This document shows positions 24,795-39,818 of a DNA stretch of 64,000 nt, in pieces. Source of the stretch: Glandiceps talaboti (Eukaryota > Hemichordata > Enteropneusta > Spengelidae); contig NC_135556.1 of the NCBI RefSeq assembly GCF_964340395.1, positions 7,993,001 to 8,057,000 on the forward strand. The letters run 5' to 3'. Position numbers and translations under genes: made by a program. The first letter of the stretch is position 1; each line of letters starts with the position of its first letter. The notes beneath the pieces were generated by a model. It had not been told where the DNA came from, did no database searches, and was given only the letters and a program-made list of their open reading frames with translations.

Positions 24795-25142
24795 CCATTT
24801 CATGTTAGTGTTCACTGGTGTTGTTTAACATAACCATGCAGTGAGAAACCAATAAGAAACTGTACATGCTACACTTCAAGATAGCAAGATTGAATGAATA
24901 CAGTTTCTTGTGATATTTTGTCTAAAAGCAATAGTCTAAAGTGCCATCATACAGACACCAAATGGTTGAAATGCAGACATCAAAACATCGATGCCGAGAG
25001 CTGCATTAGGTTTGAATATTTTATTTGGTTTAGACAATAGGTAGCAAGAAATTGCAATATTGTTATCTTAAAGTGTAATATGTGCTTATTGGTTTCTGCA
25101 TGGCTGTATCAAACAGAGCCAGTGAACACTAACATGAAATGG
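24795..25142. mobile_element. 348-bp foldback element
   Basis: The outer left end ccatttcatgttagtgttca pairs with the outer right end tgaacactaacatgaaatgg exactly over 20 bases. The inverted similarity continues inward (accatgcagtgagaaaccaa / ttggtttctgcatggct; gatagcaa / ttgttatc). No coding capacity. It is an unclassified long-inverted-repeat element. Confidence 0.85.
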
Positions 25143-25192
25143 TCTGTAAACACCAAGATAACATGTCTTACCGGACACGATTGTTACTCGTT

Positions 25193-25217
25193 ATACACAC
25201 ACACACACACACACACA
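25193..25217. repeat. (CA)n microsatellite
   Basis: About 12 CA units. Confidence 0.95.
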
Positions 25218-26733
25218 ATACAGTACAATGATTAATAAGTGTTAAATGATGTTGAAGAAAGTATACAATGAAATACAGTGTATTAAATGACAGATGTGTC
25301 ATTCAGTGTTAATATTTTCTGTAGTCACCTCGTAATTAAATGTACTATTAGATGTGGTATAATGTAAATAAAACATTAAATTTCACATTTGCAGATTAAA
25401 TTATAATGCTCATCTAAAAGGTGACAGTATAATGTTAGTCCCTGGAGTTAGTCTTAAATACACTGTACTTGTACATTTCAGACGAGTGAGTTGGACATTA
25501 AAGGGGGGACGAAATGAGAGCAAGATGTTTTACACTGAAGAGCATAAGCATTTCAAATTTTGAACTCATGAATATTCAGTGTGAAAATACAGGTGATGAC
25601 TTAGTGCGTGACTACATGCGCTGCGCATCCCAATAGTGGGTTTTGTACAGGTTTTTGAATATGTTAATATTCTCTGCTGTTAAGATGTCTGGCAGGGAGT
25701 TCCAAATATTGCCACCCCTGTGGGCAAACTTACATAGATAGATAGTCCTTATACATCAATGTCCTCTTTATGCTAACTAAGTAACAAGAGTCACCTATAT
25801 TTCTATTTGTTGTGTGGCAGCTGAAAGATATGAAAGTAATCCAATTATTCATAATCTAATTTAATCCATCAGTTTTCATTTCATCAAATATAATATATCT
25901 ATAGCCAATTATTGTAATCTCTCTCATTAAAGGAAATTCCACATTCAAGTCACAAACTAGCAGGTAAAATGCTTGGGGACAATATGTTCTGACTTGTAAA
26001 AATAAGTTTAATGTATTCTGATATTCCTTTTAATTTCATTTACTTAAATCAATTTCAGTTCGTTATTTCATCAACTATAATGTACTGTACCTTGTAAATT
26101 TATCATAATCTCTAACTCACTAAAGGAAATTCCACATTCAAGTGAAAATAGTAAATCCAAAATATGAAGATAGTTATTTACTGATTCTTGTTTGGCATAA
26201 TAGTGATGCTATAAATTGTGGTCGGAAGTTCATGAAAATATGAAAATATAATTTGCATGGTTTTTCTTCTTTTCTAAATTCTTTTTTTCATCCTTATTCA
26301 TTTTTTTAGCAAACTAACATGCAACCATACAGACATCAAATGCAGACATCAAAACATTAGCAAATAAAAAATATAGCATGATTTTTTTTCATTTTTTTAA
26401 ATTATTTTTTTTATCCTTATTTCATTTATTTTTGAGGGGAGGACTAGTTTATTCCCATCTAGATTTTTTCTATGATTGTTATGTTTTTTCTTTAGAAATT
26501 TACAAATTACACTTTAGGTATAATCTGACATAGTCTAGAGGCTAGCCGTGGCTTTGGTTCTCCTTCTATGTCTAGAGGAAATGGATGGCGCGAGCACCAC
26601 ATTCTGTGCTAATAAATAGACTAGGCAGGCTCGACTTCTAGTCGGACTGTTAACTTGAAGGTACACAGACTGGTGTACATACCAATCTGGGTAATTTTTT
26701 AAGGGTTGCTCAGAATGGTTGTCATTAAATTAC
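25218..26733. other. non-coding; old duplications
   Basis: The phrase aaggaaattccacattcaagt with nearby text recurs at about 25931 and 26125. No exon is supported. 26570-26640 is less AT-rich. Confidence 0.4.
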
Positions 26734-26843
26734 CGTTGCAAGTGATGTTAGTTTTCGTCCATTGCTTGGCAAGGTTTCACCATCAACAGCTGTACAAATC
26801 CAATTTGTAGCGTTAATATATTCCCTGATGGCATTATCGTGTC
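26734..26843 (-). other. exon-like segment, minus strand
   Basis: Read on the minus strand, 110 bases lie between an AG (TCATGTGAG|GACACG) and a good donor (TTGCAACG|GTAATT). One frame is open and protein-like: HDNAIREYINATNWICTAVD followed by GETLPSNGRKLTSLAT. The acceptor lacks a strong pyrimidine tract. I cannot name the family. It could be one exon of an otherwise undetected minus-strand gene, or a degraded gene or transposon fragment. Confidence 0.3.
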
Positions 26844-26992
26844 CTCACATGACTTACATCCAGAGGTGGAGGTGGAGGTTGCAGTAAACATTATTTGCAT
26901 GTCAAACACAATTGCACTAATGAGCAACTGTGAGAATGAAGTGGCCAATTACAAGTGCCTGTCATTGTATCATGGACTGTAATCTTCATAAT

Positions 26993-27363
26993 GCCCAATA
27001 AAAAAATTGTGTGGCTTCGATTACGCTCGACTTTAGAATAGGTGGGGTTGGTAGATTTTTTATTTTATTTTATTTTATATTGTTTTTCATGTGCGAGTGT
27101 CTAGTTCAGGTTTTCCATTTTCCAAATGGTCTCTGTGTTGTTTATTTCTTCCTATCAGATGTACTGCCATTACAGATTGGAAGAACGGTTTTATTTCATC
27201 ACTTTAAGTCGATGTCAGTTTCTACATCCACTTCTCGTGAGACTTCACAATTTTGGCAATTTTGTTATTTTTTTCTTGAATACTTAAAAGAAGTTTAGGG
27301 TTGGCAGTGAAAAGCTAGGTGGGGGTCAGGTAACCGGAATCAAACATTTTTTTTCCAGCCTTA
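26993..27363 (+). mobile_element. dispersed repeat family B, copy 1
   Basis: Collinear with 34563-34962 through ttagaataggtgg, tatggtctctgtgttgtt-type, atcagatgtac, attacagatt, gagacttcacaatttt, agtttagg and aaaactaggtgggggt-type phrases. The ends look like inverted aaaaaattgtgtgg / ccggaatcaaacattttttt. The 95-codon frame inside is not recognised as a gene. Confidence 0.75.
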
Positions 27364-29680
27364 GCATGTAGTCTAGCAAGATTTTCAATCTGAAAATACA
27401 TCCATTTCATTAGACACAGAAAAAGAATCAAGCCACAGATTAAGCCGTTAAATCTGACATTACATGTTCATTTGTTAAATTCTAGATTCTACTCTATCCT
27501 TGATATCACATTTTTAGTTTTATTTGTGGATAAAATCACATTTATCATTCTAAACTTATATAAATATGATCCAGCTAAGCATTGAATTTTACAGCTGAGT
27601 TGTCCCTGGTACTATTTTATTACACAAGTCTTATTTTTCAGCCATACATTTCTGATGACAAATTACAATACCAGATGACTTACACTACCCAGACACATCA
27701 ATCATACATGAACTATTATATTCCATGATCTTTTTAATAACAGTCTGCCCTTACATTTCTCGTCTTATTTCAAAATTAGCACAATAGATGAGTCATACGT
27801 TTCCTACCGTTACGCCAAATAAAATAATTATGTGGTTCCGATACATTTCATACAAAGCAGGTGGGGTCATTATTAAAAATTTTAGTATTTTTATATTTGG
27901 GATCATGACACCTCTCTATTTCTTTTAAAAATTCCAACGCCATTTTCAAGATATTATTCTCAAATTTTACATAGAAGCCAAACCTGAAACAGAATCATCT
28001 GACAAGACAAAAATCTTACTAACATTGCTACATTTTATCATCTGGCTCAACAAAAATCATACTGCATGATTACTTGCAGTGTTCTCTGCACCCGTAGAGA
28101 AAACACTGCAAGCACGAGTGCAAATACCCCTGATTACCCACACTGGAACTCATGTGGCATGAGGTTCTGTTATTACATATGTTTATCTGAAACGGCAAAT
28201 TTCCAATCATACAGTGCGATCAAACGATTTTGGGTGCAATGATCGATCCCATCCTCATTTGCAGACATTTGCATGAAGGTATGCAATAATGTTTTCGGTA
28301 TTGCACTGCAGTGAAAATACCACTAGTATACACATGCACATGCACACCAGTGCAAATAATCTCTGCTACATATGTAAGAATATGAAGTACGTCAGGTTAT
28401 AAGAAGAAAATAAAGTTTTGGTTACAATGTTATAATCCTTTGACATCAAAGATAACTTTTTTAAAAGGTTAAATTTACAAACTGAGGTGAAAATAGCTTC
28501 ATTTTCACATATCACGAAAAATAATGATTGTTAAAATTTCCACATCATACTATCAAACAATAATTTCTTTACATGTACATAGAAAATGGAACTTCTAAAC
28601 ATCCTACACAGAAAATAATACAAAGTACAGTAGGACATCAAAATTACTAGTTTGCAATTTTTAGTTTGAATTTTTACAATTTATGAAAAACTAAATGAGG
28701 CAATTTACAAGTACAAAAAATACCACTTCAATACGCCACTCTAGAATTGACCACCAGACAATACCTTGATCAATTGGTTCATTGATTTGTTCTTTACTTT
28801 ACGCCATTAAAAAGTCTCATTACTCTAAGTCCAACAACCGTAAGTATATTGTATTCAATACTATACTTCTATAAAAACGCGGTATCCCCATTGAATTGCA
28901 GACAGAAAGCCTTGACAGGAATAGCAGGCAAAGTAACGATTGTGAAATGCCAGAGTTAAAACTCATAATGGTTTTCCCAGCATACTAAAAACTGTCAATC
29001 TCCTGTCAATTATCCCAAATGTAGTTTTTCAACATGATTATTTTTGTAGTATTGCGGTGTTTGTAACTATGATGCTGTCACTATGGTTACGGAACAGACC
29101 CTGCATTCTCAGCAAGACTGAAATACGCACACCTCATACAAAGGTTAATTGGCAAGTTATATACAGTATTTTGACTTTCTAATGGAAAACAGTCTCAATT
29201 CACACTGTAAATAGATCCTACAAATATCAAATGGTGAAAACTGACAGATAATGTTCTTGTTTCACCATAAAACTATTTTTATTTCACGTAAAAAGACTTT
29301 ACAGTAAGTTCATTTTCTGGCTTTCTCATCAAACCAAAACTTCAATATCTTGCCGCATCACAGGAGTTGACCTTTGACCTTTCTTTATTGGACGGTTGAT
29401 ACATACTGTCAGACCTTGTTATTCTATTTTGTAATTTGTTGACATTTTGTCAGTTTCTCACTTCATCAGTGACAAATGTAATGTTTTTTTTAAATATTAC
29501 AGCTTATGTATTCTCACAGCTGTGCTATCTTTGAAACACTCACTGCCTATCAAAGTTTGAAAGTATCAAGACTTTTGACGCTCAATGCATTTTTTTCATC
29601 AACTATTTTAATCTGATGCTATCTCTCACATGTGGTAAGAAAAAGAGTGACCTGTCAACTCATTTGTCAATGCATTGATG
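27364..29680. other. non-coding; nothing firm
   Basis: A partial family-B piece may lie at about 27815-27880 (ttatgtggttccgata ... gcaggtgggg). A hairpin lies at about 28069-28111 (cttgcagtgttctctgc / gtagagaaaacactgcaag). No gene is seen. Confidence 0.4.
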
Positions 29681-29966
29681 TAGTCTAGTTCCTATACAGT
29701 ATCGTTACCATTTACACCTCCACTCACATAGTCTAGTTCCTATACAGTATCATTACCATTTACACCTCCACTCACTAGCTAGTCTAGTTCCTAAACAGTA
29801 TCGTTACCATTTACACCTCCACTCACAGTCTAGTTCCTATACAGTATCATTACCATTTACACCTCCACTCACTAGCTAGTCTAGTTCCTATACAGTATCG
29901 TTACCATTTACACCTCCACTCACATAGTCTAGTTCCTATACAGTATCGTTACCATTTACACCTCCT
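29681..29966. repeat. minisatellite, about 6 copies of 48-52 bp
   Basis: The unit begins tagtctagttcctatacagt and continues through accatttacacctccactca. Copies start at 29681, 29729 and 29780 and continue to about 29966; length variants differ by a ctagctag insertion. Confidence 0.92.
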
Positions 29967-32195
29967 TGCACTCTTTGGTTAGAAACCACGTTGGCATCTG
30001 GCAGACTAATGGAAATGATATCTGCTGATTTTTTTGATCTATAACTTAGACAGCTCATAGACCATGGAGGGAGGAAGTAGTATTGTCAGTTAGGAAGATT
30101 GGAACATTAATCACTGCAAAATCTTCTTTTTAAAAAAAAATTATGAGTCAGCAAACTCTAGTACAGTGACTTTAAAATTTCAGCTTACATGTCTGTATCA
30201 CGGATCAACTGAAAGCTAATTTGCAATATCAAGCCCAATACCAGTGCATGGTGAATGCAGAGCTTAATAATATTGTAGATAAAACTATCACTTTCAAAAA
30301 AGTCGGATGATATCCTTAAACATGTTCATCACGTCGGTAAAAACAGTAATAACACGTTCTTTACCATGACCAAGGGTTCTAATCAATACCGCCTAGTGGT
30401 ATTAAAACAGACAGTTGGACATTAAAGCCTGTCGACCTGAACAGGTGAAGCATTACTCGCAAGTAATAAGAACTTTTGGTCGTGGCACAAGAACGTATTA
30501 TTAGTTTACTAAGTCAGGTGATAGTAGGTATAGCATAGGTATAGTATTCTACATTTATATACAATTAAATTCAGATGACCAGCGTGAAAGGAATAGACAC
30601 AACTTTGATTTTCAAGTTGAATTCAATTGATAAGACCTCTGTATATAAACAAGTACACTCTTTGGAAGTTCAATTTTCTGACAAAAATACACTTTTTTTC
30701 TAAATCCTGGTGAAATTCACCTAGGTAACGTAATACCCTACAATCCAAGCTGACTGCTTCAACTATTAACGACTGAGACTCCAAATCATATGTATCATAT
30801 CCTGGAATTAATTGATGCATACCATCACGTGTTAATACTCTCACACCATTACAGATGGATGAAAACAATATTCCAGAATGATAGTGACAAAATAAATACT
30901 AGTATCACAAATGCCTGAATCTGATGCTAAATTCCTATCTACTTTGCACATTTGTAGACCCTACATACTATATGTATACAGGTACATTATACAATAAACA
31001 GAATGAAAAGAAAATTTCATGGAATGTTGGTATGTAGTCTGTGGCTAAAAATCAATGTACAATTCTCCTGGAATATATGTCCTGTTCTAAACTGTACAAT
31101 GTGTGTAGAAGGAATTTAAGGAATATCCCAGAATGAGAGTTGATAGCAAATTAAGCCAAAATTTAATATCACATCTCTTGGCGTACAGTACACGTCCTGT
31201 ATATTCTACATAATAATGGATGGAAAGAAGGAAAATATCCCGGAATGGGAATGGGCTAAACATAATCATAATATCACTGAATCCATCAGTCCTGTTCTAG
31301 TACACTACATAATATAGAAGGAAAGGAAAAAATAAATCAATATCACAACTCCTGCGGAATACATAATGCAGTTCTACAAGTGTACACATATAGTTACTAG
31401 ACAATGTTCTAGACTACATAGTACCTAATAGATTGTGGGAGGAAATATATTACCAGAATAAAGTACCACAGGCTAAAATCAACTCACCACTTAAAGTCGA
31501 CCCTCTCAATTAAAGTCCAGATCTTCTAGACTGTGTTGAAGTGAAAGTGATAAGAAACTAATCCTGCATCTATCTGTTGATGTCTAATTTCACAAATACC
31601 AGAATCAGCTGAGATAACATCACCGGATTACAGCAGCAAAAACCACAGACGAAGGAACTCAATGATGTAACATATCGTATTCATTACTGTCTACATATAA
31701 TCAGTGTCTAACAGCAAATAGTTACGTTTACAAGTCAATCACCTTTCTATGTATTTCAGATCAAATCACAACCAGACACATATTTGCTACTCTAGTGTTT
31801 GCATATTTGATCAAATCAGAGAATGCGGAGTTCATACATCATTAGACATACGTCATTTACTAGTACTTTATAACTGAGTTTTTAAAACGTGACTGACTCT
31901 CCATACCTGATATGCATATTAATAACCACAAACTTAGTCATATTTATTAGTCTAGTAATTCAGATATGAAATTTTAATGCAATGTATTACTTTGATATTA
32001 TGTTATGATATCATTAATATTCTCTCCTTAACATCTGTAAAATAACAATCATTGACATTGACATAAGTCTCATCAGAGTTTATATATAATTTGTGATGAA
32101 CATTGACAAACATTGAGATGATGGTAAATTCATATATCAAATTCAATACAATAGAATTTACACAAGTTAGTAAAATTTCACTCTGTTTGAAACAG
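29967..32195. other. non-coding; nothing recognised
   Basis: AT-rich. Weak recurring phrases (ctgttctaaactgtac, cagaatga) between 30880 and 31460 suggest a very degenerate tandem structure. The 81-codon minus frame at 30623-30868 is not recognised. Confidence 0.4.
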
Positions 32196-34143
<1,948 letters not shown>

Positions 34144-34199
34144 TTTAGAAAACATCTATACAAGCTAGTACTAGCTGCAATGATTTTTTAAACTGTTTA

Positions 34200-34380
34200 G
34201 TTAGATATAATGACTGGATCATAATATTGTACACCCTCAACAATATTGGATCGTCTGTGGTAAACATATTTGTGTAGTTGTACACATAATACTGTACAGT
34301 AAATCCTATACACTCTGAACAGTATTGAATCACTTGTCGGTAAATGTATCTATGCAGTTGTACACATAATAATATGGGAA
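34200..34380. repeat. tandem duplication of about 90 bp
   Basis: acaatattggatcgtctgtg...gtagttgtacacataatac is followed by acagtattgaatcacttgtc...gcagttgtacacataataat. The 94-codon minus frame across it is an artefact of the duplication. Confidence 0.75.
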
Positions 34381-34404
34381 AATAAATCCAATGAAATTGA
34401 TTTT

Positions 34405-34562
34405 TGGGTCCGCACCTTAAAACCAACACCCCAGTACAATCATGATTTCAACTTGTTACTGTACTATGAATGGGTAAAATCAACTTCTAATTAAATTTAC
34501 CCAATGTCTAATTATTGATATATTTAACAATTTTCATTGTCTGACTGAAAAAATAATACTCT
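34405..34562 (-). repeat. inverted relative of the 20.3/21.0 kb dispersed repeat
   Basis: The complement contains aggtgcggacccaaaaatc and caataattagacattg, matching phrases in 20305-20680 and 20995-21290, although their order is rearranged. Confidence 0.55.
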
Positions 34563-34962
34563 AAGGCCTGAAAAAAAAAATTGTGTCATTCCAATTACTC
34601 TGAATTTTAGAATAGGTGGAGTAGGTAGATTTTTTTTATGTGTTAGTGTCTAGTTCAAGTAGTTAGGTTTTCTGTTGTTTTCCATATGGTCTCTGTGTTG
34701 TTGGTTTCTTCTCATCAGATGTACAACCATTACAGATTAGCAGAACAGTTTTATTTTATCTTTGTTGATGTCAGTTTCCACACTACTATTTCTTGTGAGA
34801 CTTCACAATTTTTGTGATTTTATTTCTCAAATACATGTACCTAAAAAAAAAAAAAGTTTAGGATCAGCAGTGGAAAACTAGGTGGGGGTTGGGTAATTAA
34901 ATTTATCCAATGTCTAATTATTGATTTTTTGGAACCGGAACCAAACAATTTTTTTAGGCCTA
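34563..34962 (+). mobile_element. dispersed repeat family B, copy 2
   Basis: The left end ggcctgaaaaaaaaaattgt and the complement of the right end aggcctaaaaaaattgtttg form imperfect terminal inverted repeats. The interior is collinear with 26993-27363. A partial inverted piece occurs at about 35655-35800 (ttggttccggtaccgtaacc; cacacgagaaatagtgag). Confidence 0.75.
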
Positions 34963-35227
34963 GGTACAGGTGCCGCATGTTTGAAATATGGTGGAATACT
35001 TTGTGAGAGTAAAAATTCTGAATATTAGACTGTGTGTACTGAGTAATTACACTTGTTATAAGATTCATTGATAAGTAGAGAATGCTTCATTAATTACAGG
35101 ATTTCCCAAGATAATTCTAATTAACACCATTGACTAATGACGAAAAAATTGATTTCAAGTAAAATTAAGCTTCTTAGAATGTTTACAAATGGATTATTGA
35201 ATTAAGTAGGTATTCCTGCTATTTATA

Positions 35228-35556
35228 TAGTGGCCATATATGGATTACAAATGAGTACTCATTTTTTATTTTTTATTCATAAAACAATATTTTCCTACTT
35301 GAAAAAAGAATGTGGAACAGCATATACCAAGTCCATGTTTGTAACAGTACTCAATAAATTGCCAAAAAGCTAGACAGTGTTTGAAAATGTTGTTATTGTA
35401 CGTACAATAACAAACATTTTTAGACAGTTGTTAATTTTTGGCAATTTATTGAGTTGCAAACAAGGACTTATTATGTGTTGTTTCACATTCCAGTTATTTT
35501 ATGAATACAACATCCAAAATAAATACAATTTGTCATGCGTATAGCCACTTTAAAGT
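35228..35556. mobile_element. palindromic MITE, full copy
   Basis: The ends are tagtggccatatatgg and the complement of gtatagccactttaaagta. The centre is the exact 20-base palindrome gttattgtacgtacaataac (35392-35411). The arms pair over their length (ctcaataaattgccaaaa / ggcaatttattgagttg). No coding capacity. Other members are at 59841, 8419 and, degraded, 2130 and 48310. Confidence 0.85.
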
Positions 35557-35654
35557 AAATAAAATCAAGAGTGACAATCAGTGTTTTAAAAATCATTCAG
35601 GCTTCATCAGTATAGAATACTGTCTAAACATCAAAAGGACAGGTTAGGTCAAAC

Positions 35655-35800
35655 AAGAATTGTTTGGTTCCGGTACCGTAACCCAACCCAACCTAGTTTT
35701 TTACTACCACTCTACACTTCTTTTCAGATGATTCCAAAAATTATTGAAAAATTGAAAAATTTGCAAAGTCACACGAGAAATAGTGAGATTTGAAGACGTC
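35655..35800 (-). mobile_element. partial family-B fragment
   Basis: Starts attgtttggttccggtaccg and continues through the complement of the ggttgggt and gagacttcacaattttt phrases found in 34563-34962. Confidence 0.6.
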
Positions 35801-35979
35801 CTCGCTTCATGTGATCAAAACAACATGGTGGAATAGAGAGTAAATAGAGACATCTATCCGCTTTCACAACATCAGATTTTAATCACATTGATCGGAACTA
35901 CACAATTTTTTTTTTGCCTTATCACATGCACATATAATCATAATAACAAATATGTTCAAACATCATAAAGTATAATACA

Positions 35980-36250
35980 TCTGACTCCCATAAAACACAC
36001 TCATGATTCTTTGTTTTTGCGAAACATGAGAATATAATGTAAAATCTTGTGAAAATGAAAGAAAATTTTGTGAAAATGAAGTTAAATTTAAAATCTTGGA
36101 AATGAAAGTAAAATCTGTTGAGATGATGCAAAATTCAAAATTTTGGCAAAATGAAAGTAAAATCTTGTAAGAATGAATTAAAAAGTCCAATTTTGAGAAA
36201 ATGAAAGTAAAATCTTGTGAGAATGAATTAAAATTCAAAATACTGGGAAA
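35980..36250. repeat. degenerate tandem repeat, about 55-60 bp
   Basis: aaaatgaaagtaaaatcttg and gagaatgaattaaaattcaa alternate three to four times with drift. The minus-strand frames (Phe/Ile/Ser-rich) are artefacts. Confidence 0.7.
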
Positions 36251-36299
36251 GTGAAAGAATTCAGATTTTGTGCAAATGATTCATAAATGGAGAACATCA

Positions 36300-39200
36300 A
36301 ATGTGGTTGAGACAAGTAAGAATTGAATTTGATGCCCAGAAGTAGAACAAACTCACCTGATGGTGGATAATACTCAGAGAGAAAAAACCCAGTTCTATGA
36401 ACAAAAACATCCTACCTGCCACATCTGAAGCAAATAAACATCTAATCTTTTTCCAGTTCACATGCTTAGAGTTCAAAACTCGGAAAAGGTCAGTCGGATC
36501 TCAGAAGACAAGGTCAATATTAATAAATACTAGAATTTGAATTTCATCATGTCTGTCATTTGCATATTAATGTGAGTATAACCTGGGGATCCAGTGATGA
36601 GGAAGACATACTGTAGTATATAATGATTGATGTATGCATCATTGCCTGTAGCATATAATCTACATTTTAGAATAAAAAGTATCGAAGTGATCACCTGCAA
36701 CTTGATGAGGTGGTTTATACTATGATACAATGAAGGAAATATTGAACACCGAGACTAAATTGTAAAAAAAAGTAATAATATTCCAAAACGAGACCAAATC
36801 AGTAAAAAAATATTTCACAAGTCAAGAAAAATGTACTCAAATTTTGACTCTGACAAGAAAATTAAAATATTCTAATTTCTGATATATCTGAAAATAAATC
36901 AAATATGAAGTTTATGACTGTACCTAGCTAATTTCTGCCTTCAATTTATTTCTATTAAAGCTTAACTTAGATATCCCGAGAGTAGTAGCAACTTTTAACT
37001 TATTGTGATCCTGAAGTATTGAATAAATGAGGTAGAACTGAGATGGCACCAGCAAATCAGTATTTATTTGATTTGAAATCTCACATAATAATCTACAATT
37101 AATCTCGCTCGAAAAATTCAGCTGTAACCATGGTAACATCTCCTATGGTTATTTTTAATCCAGGAATACCAAAATTGATGTCACACTCTTCAACCATGTA
37201 ATTAAGAAATAGTGCCAATGTACTCAAATATACTATAATTAATGGTAACGAGAATATTATTAATGACCACGAGTTCAAATTACCTATGAGTTAAGTTTTG
37301 CCTGTACAGGTTGACAGACTGTGTCACAGTGTTCATTTGCTGGCTTTTCTGCTTGGCAGTTTGACAACATCTGACAACTCAAGTTACTGGCACATTATTA
37401 CAACACTTAGTCATGTAACTTTATAGATATGTCTATTTCAGATATTAACAAAGTTTCTGATAGTGAAAATCAATTGAGGTTGAAGGAGGAAGAAATTATT
37501 TTCTGCCTCGGAACATTAGAACTAGAACCCAATGGAATGAATCAATTATTTAAATCCTTCCCTACCATCTAACTATGCTTGTTCTATCTTTTAGATGCAT
37601 TTTAAGTTTTTTTTAATTTCATATTTCCATCAATTCATATCTAGTTTTTGTGGTAAACACATTTCATATTTCCCTCAATTCATCTCTAGTTTTTGTGGTA
37701 CACACATTTCATATTTCCATATAATACACAAACTCCAATCAATTCCTGGCTATAAGTTTTCATGGTACTGTAATAGACCTCTTAATTCACTCTCCGATAG
37801 AAATGAGAACTGCTGGACGTATAATTACCAGTAGAATGAATTCTTGACTTTATGAAGCCATTTCATTGCACATTTTAGTGTGTAAATTTTATTTTTATGA
37901 CTGAAATTTGTCATGTTATTTCAGAGTATCTACGTCTTGTGTATTTATGAGGGCTATTAATTTTTACTTTTATCACTCACAATTTTTATACAACAATTTA
38001 GTGTGACCTAAATTTCTAACTTGATTCAAATCTGTGTGTATAAAGTGGAATGTAGGGGTGCAGGGCCGAGGGGCAATTTAAATAAAAGTACTTGCTGCCA
38101 CAAGATTTTTTTTTTGACTCTGTGAGTAGAAATTCCCATTCGTAAATAAAGCTTATGTCGGATTGGCATTACAGTACTGGTTACAAAAACAGTTATCTGG
38201 CTTAAAAGTTAATCCTGCACAAATTAATGGTCTGCATCTCATTTGCACAGCGGATTAAGAGTTGTCCAAAACTCTGCTCATAAAACTGTTTGTCTCATCT
38301 GGGTTACCTTGGACACCATCCCATAATTACCACTTAAAGGTATGACTGCTGGTGCCTTGGACCCTATTTTGCATATGACTGACTGTATGTTTGGAGGTGG
38401 AGAACTTGTGATGACTCACTGGCAAGTAATCACCAAAATATAAACATTCCCTATATCTGGATTGTTCACATGCAAATGTCGCATATTTGAATAAATCTGA
38501 GTGACACACAATCTAAACAGCTGTTTGTAGGCGAATTTGTCTCATTTTGAAAGGTTTTTTTTTCATTCTATGAAACAAACATTGATTTTCAACTAATTTG
38601 TGTATCAAGTTACCATCCTACGACATGCACAAACAAGTTGCACATGATACATGACCTGTGTGTTTCTCAGAGCACAGAAAAAATGCTGAAAAACATGACC
38701 CAGAAGCTAGTGCTCTGTACAGCAGTTTGAATTTCCCGCATTTGCATAGATTAGCCATCATCCTCTTTAAATAGGGCAGTTCTGTGTTTAACTGATAAAA
38801 TGTCAGAAATTTGAATGTATCTGATCAAAGTGGCTCCACTGATAGGATAGTGCAATGCGTGAATCTGGCACTGAATCATGGGCCTTTAACTCTGTATATT
38901 TGCAAGGCTCTGGTATAGAGCTTCATTGTCAATTATTCTGAGGGATTCTAATTTGCATATTAAATATGAAATATACATTACTTATAATTGGTTCACACAC
39001 AAAAATACTCCATCTGTATATTGTCAAGTCATCCTGACTTGCAAATTACTCTATATTTATTACACAATGAATTATTTCCAGTTACTCGTCTTCAAATTAT
39101 CTATACTTGTGAGCTTGAATAATTTCTCTGTTTTTGCCTCAGGGGAGAACACGACCTCTTTTCAGCACTGCAGTGGAGAGGCACTTAATTATCAACAATG

Positions 39201-39740
39201 CATATTGTTTAACTTGGTTAAAAACCAGCAGGGACTGTAACTCTTTGATCTTCAATAAGATTTTGACATCCTCTTGTGAAAGGTTAGGACACAAATTACA
39301 TTATCCATGTCAAGTCAATGGAAATCATCCACTGTACAGTTCTTAATATTTCAAACTCATCTCAATTCCCATGTGACTCACCTATTCCATTATAAGCCTG
39401 GCTCCAGAACATCAAGTCAAAATCTCAAAGCAGCTGACTGCCAGTGAACTTGACATCAATATGTATTTGTAGAGTTCAATGTCCTCAACTCCATCCAACC
39501 ATCAATCAATCAACTGACATTTTATTCACCGTGATTGTCAGATAAAGTTAATGTACCGCCACATTGTATCCATCTCAAAAGATTGATTGATAATTAAACT
39601 TTGAATCACTTACAACACTGAGATGTATCTACCAAACACCTGCCCACCACTGATTTAAGTATTATAGGCACATTGTCTTCCTGAGAGATATCAAGGCATA
39701 CTATTTTTAATACTACATGCTCACATCTACATAATATATA
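36300..39740. other. non-coding; a possible small minus-strand exon only
   Basis: On the minus strand, a tag acceptor and the donor CATCAG|GTGAGT bound 36 bases (about 36357-36392). They are open in a frame reading LGFFSEYYPPSG-like, but nothing around it confirms an exon. A ctagtttttgtggta phrase is duplicated near 37640 and 37685. No gene is established. Confidence 0.3.
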
Positions 39741-39747
39741 CATTGTC

Positions 39748-39750
39748 ATA

Positions 39751-39805
<55 letters not shown>

Positions 39806-39818
39806 GTATGTGTATGTC
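39748..39818. repeat. (TATGTG)n hexanucleotide repeat
   Basis: About ten tandem hexamers. The Tyr-Val repeat frame across it is an artefact. Confidence 0.93.

Noticed and set aside
36384-36440. Nine-base microexon (ATGTGGCAG) on the minus strand
   Set aside because: AG and GT flanks exist, but it would leave only about 20 bases of intron before the next candidate exon; not credible without transcripts.
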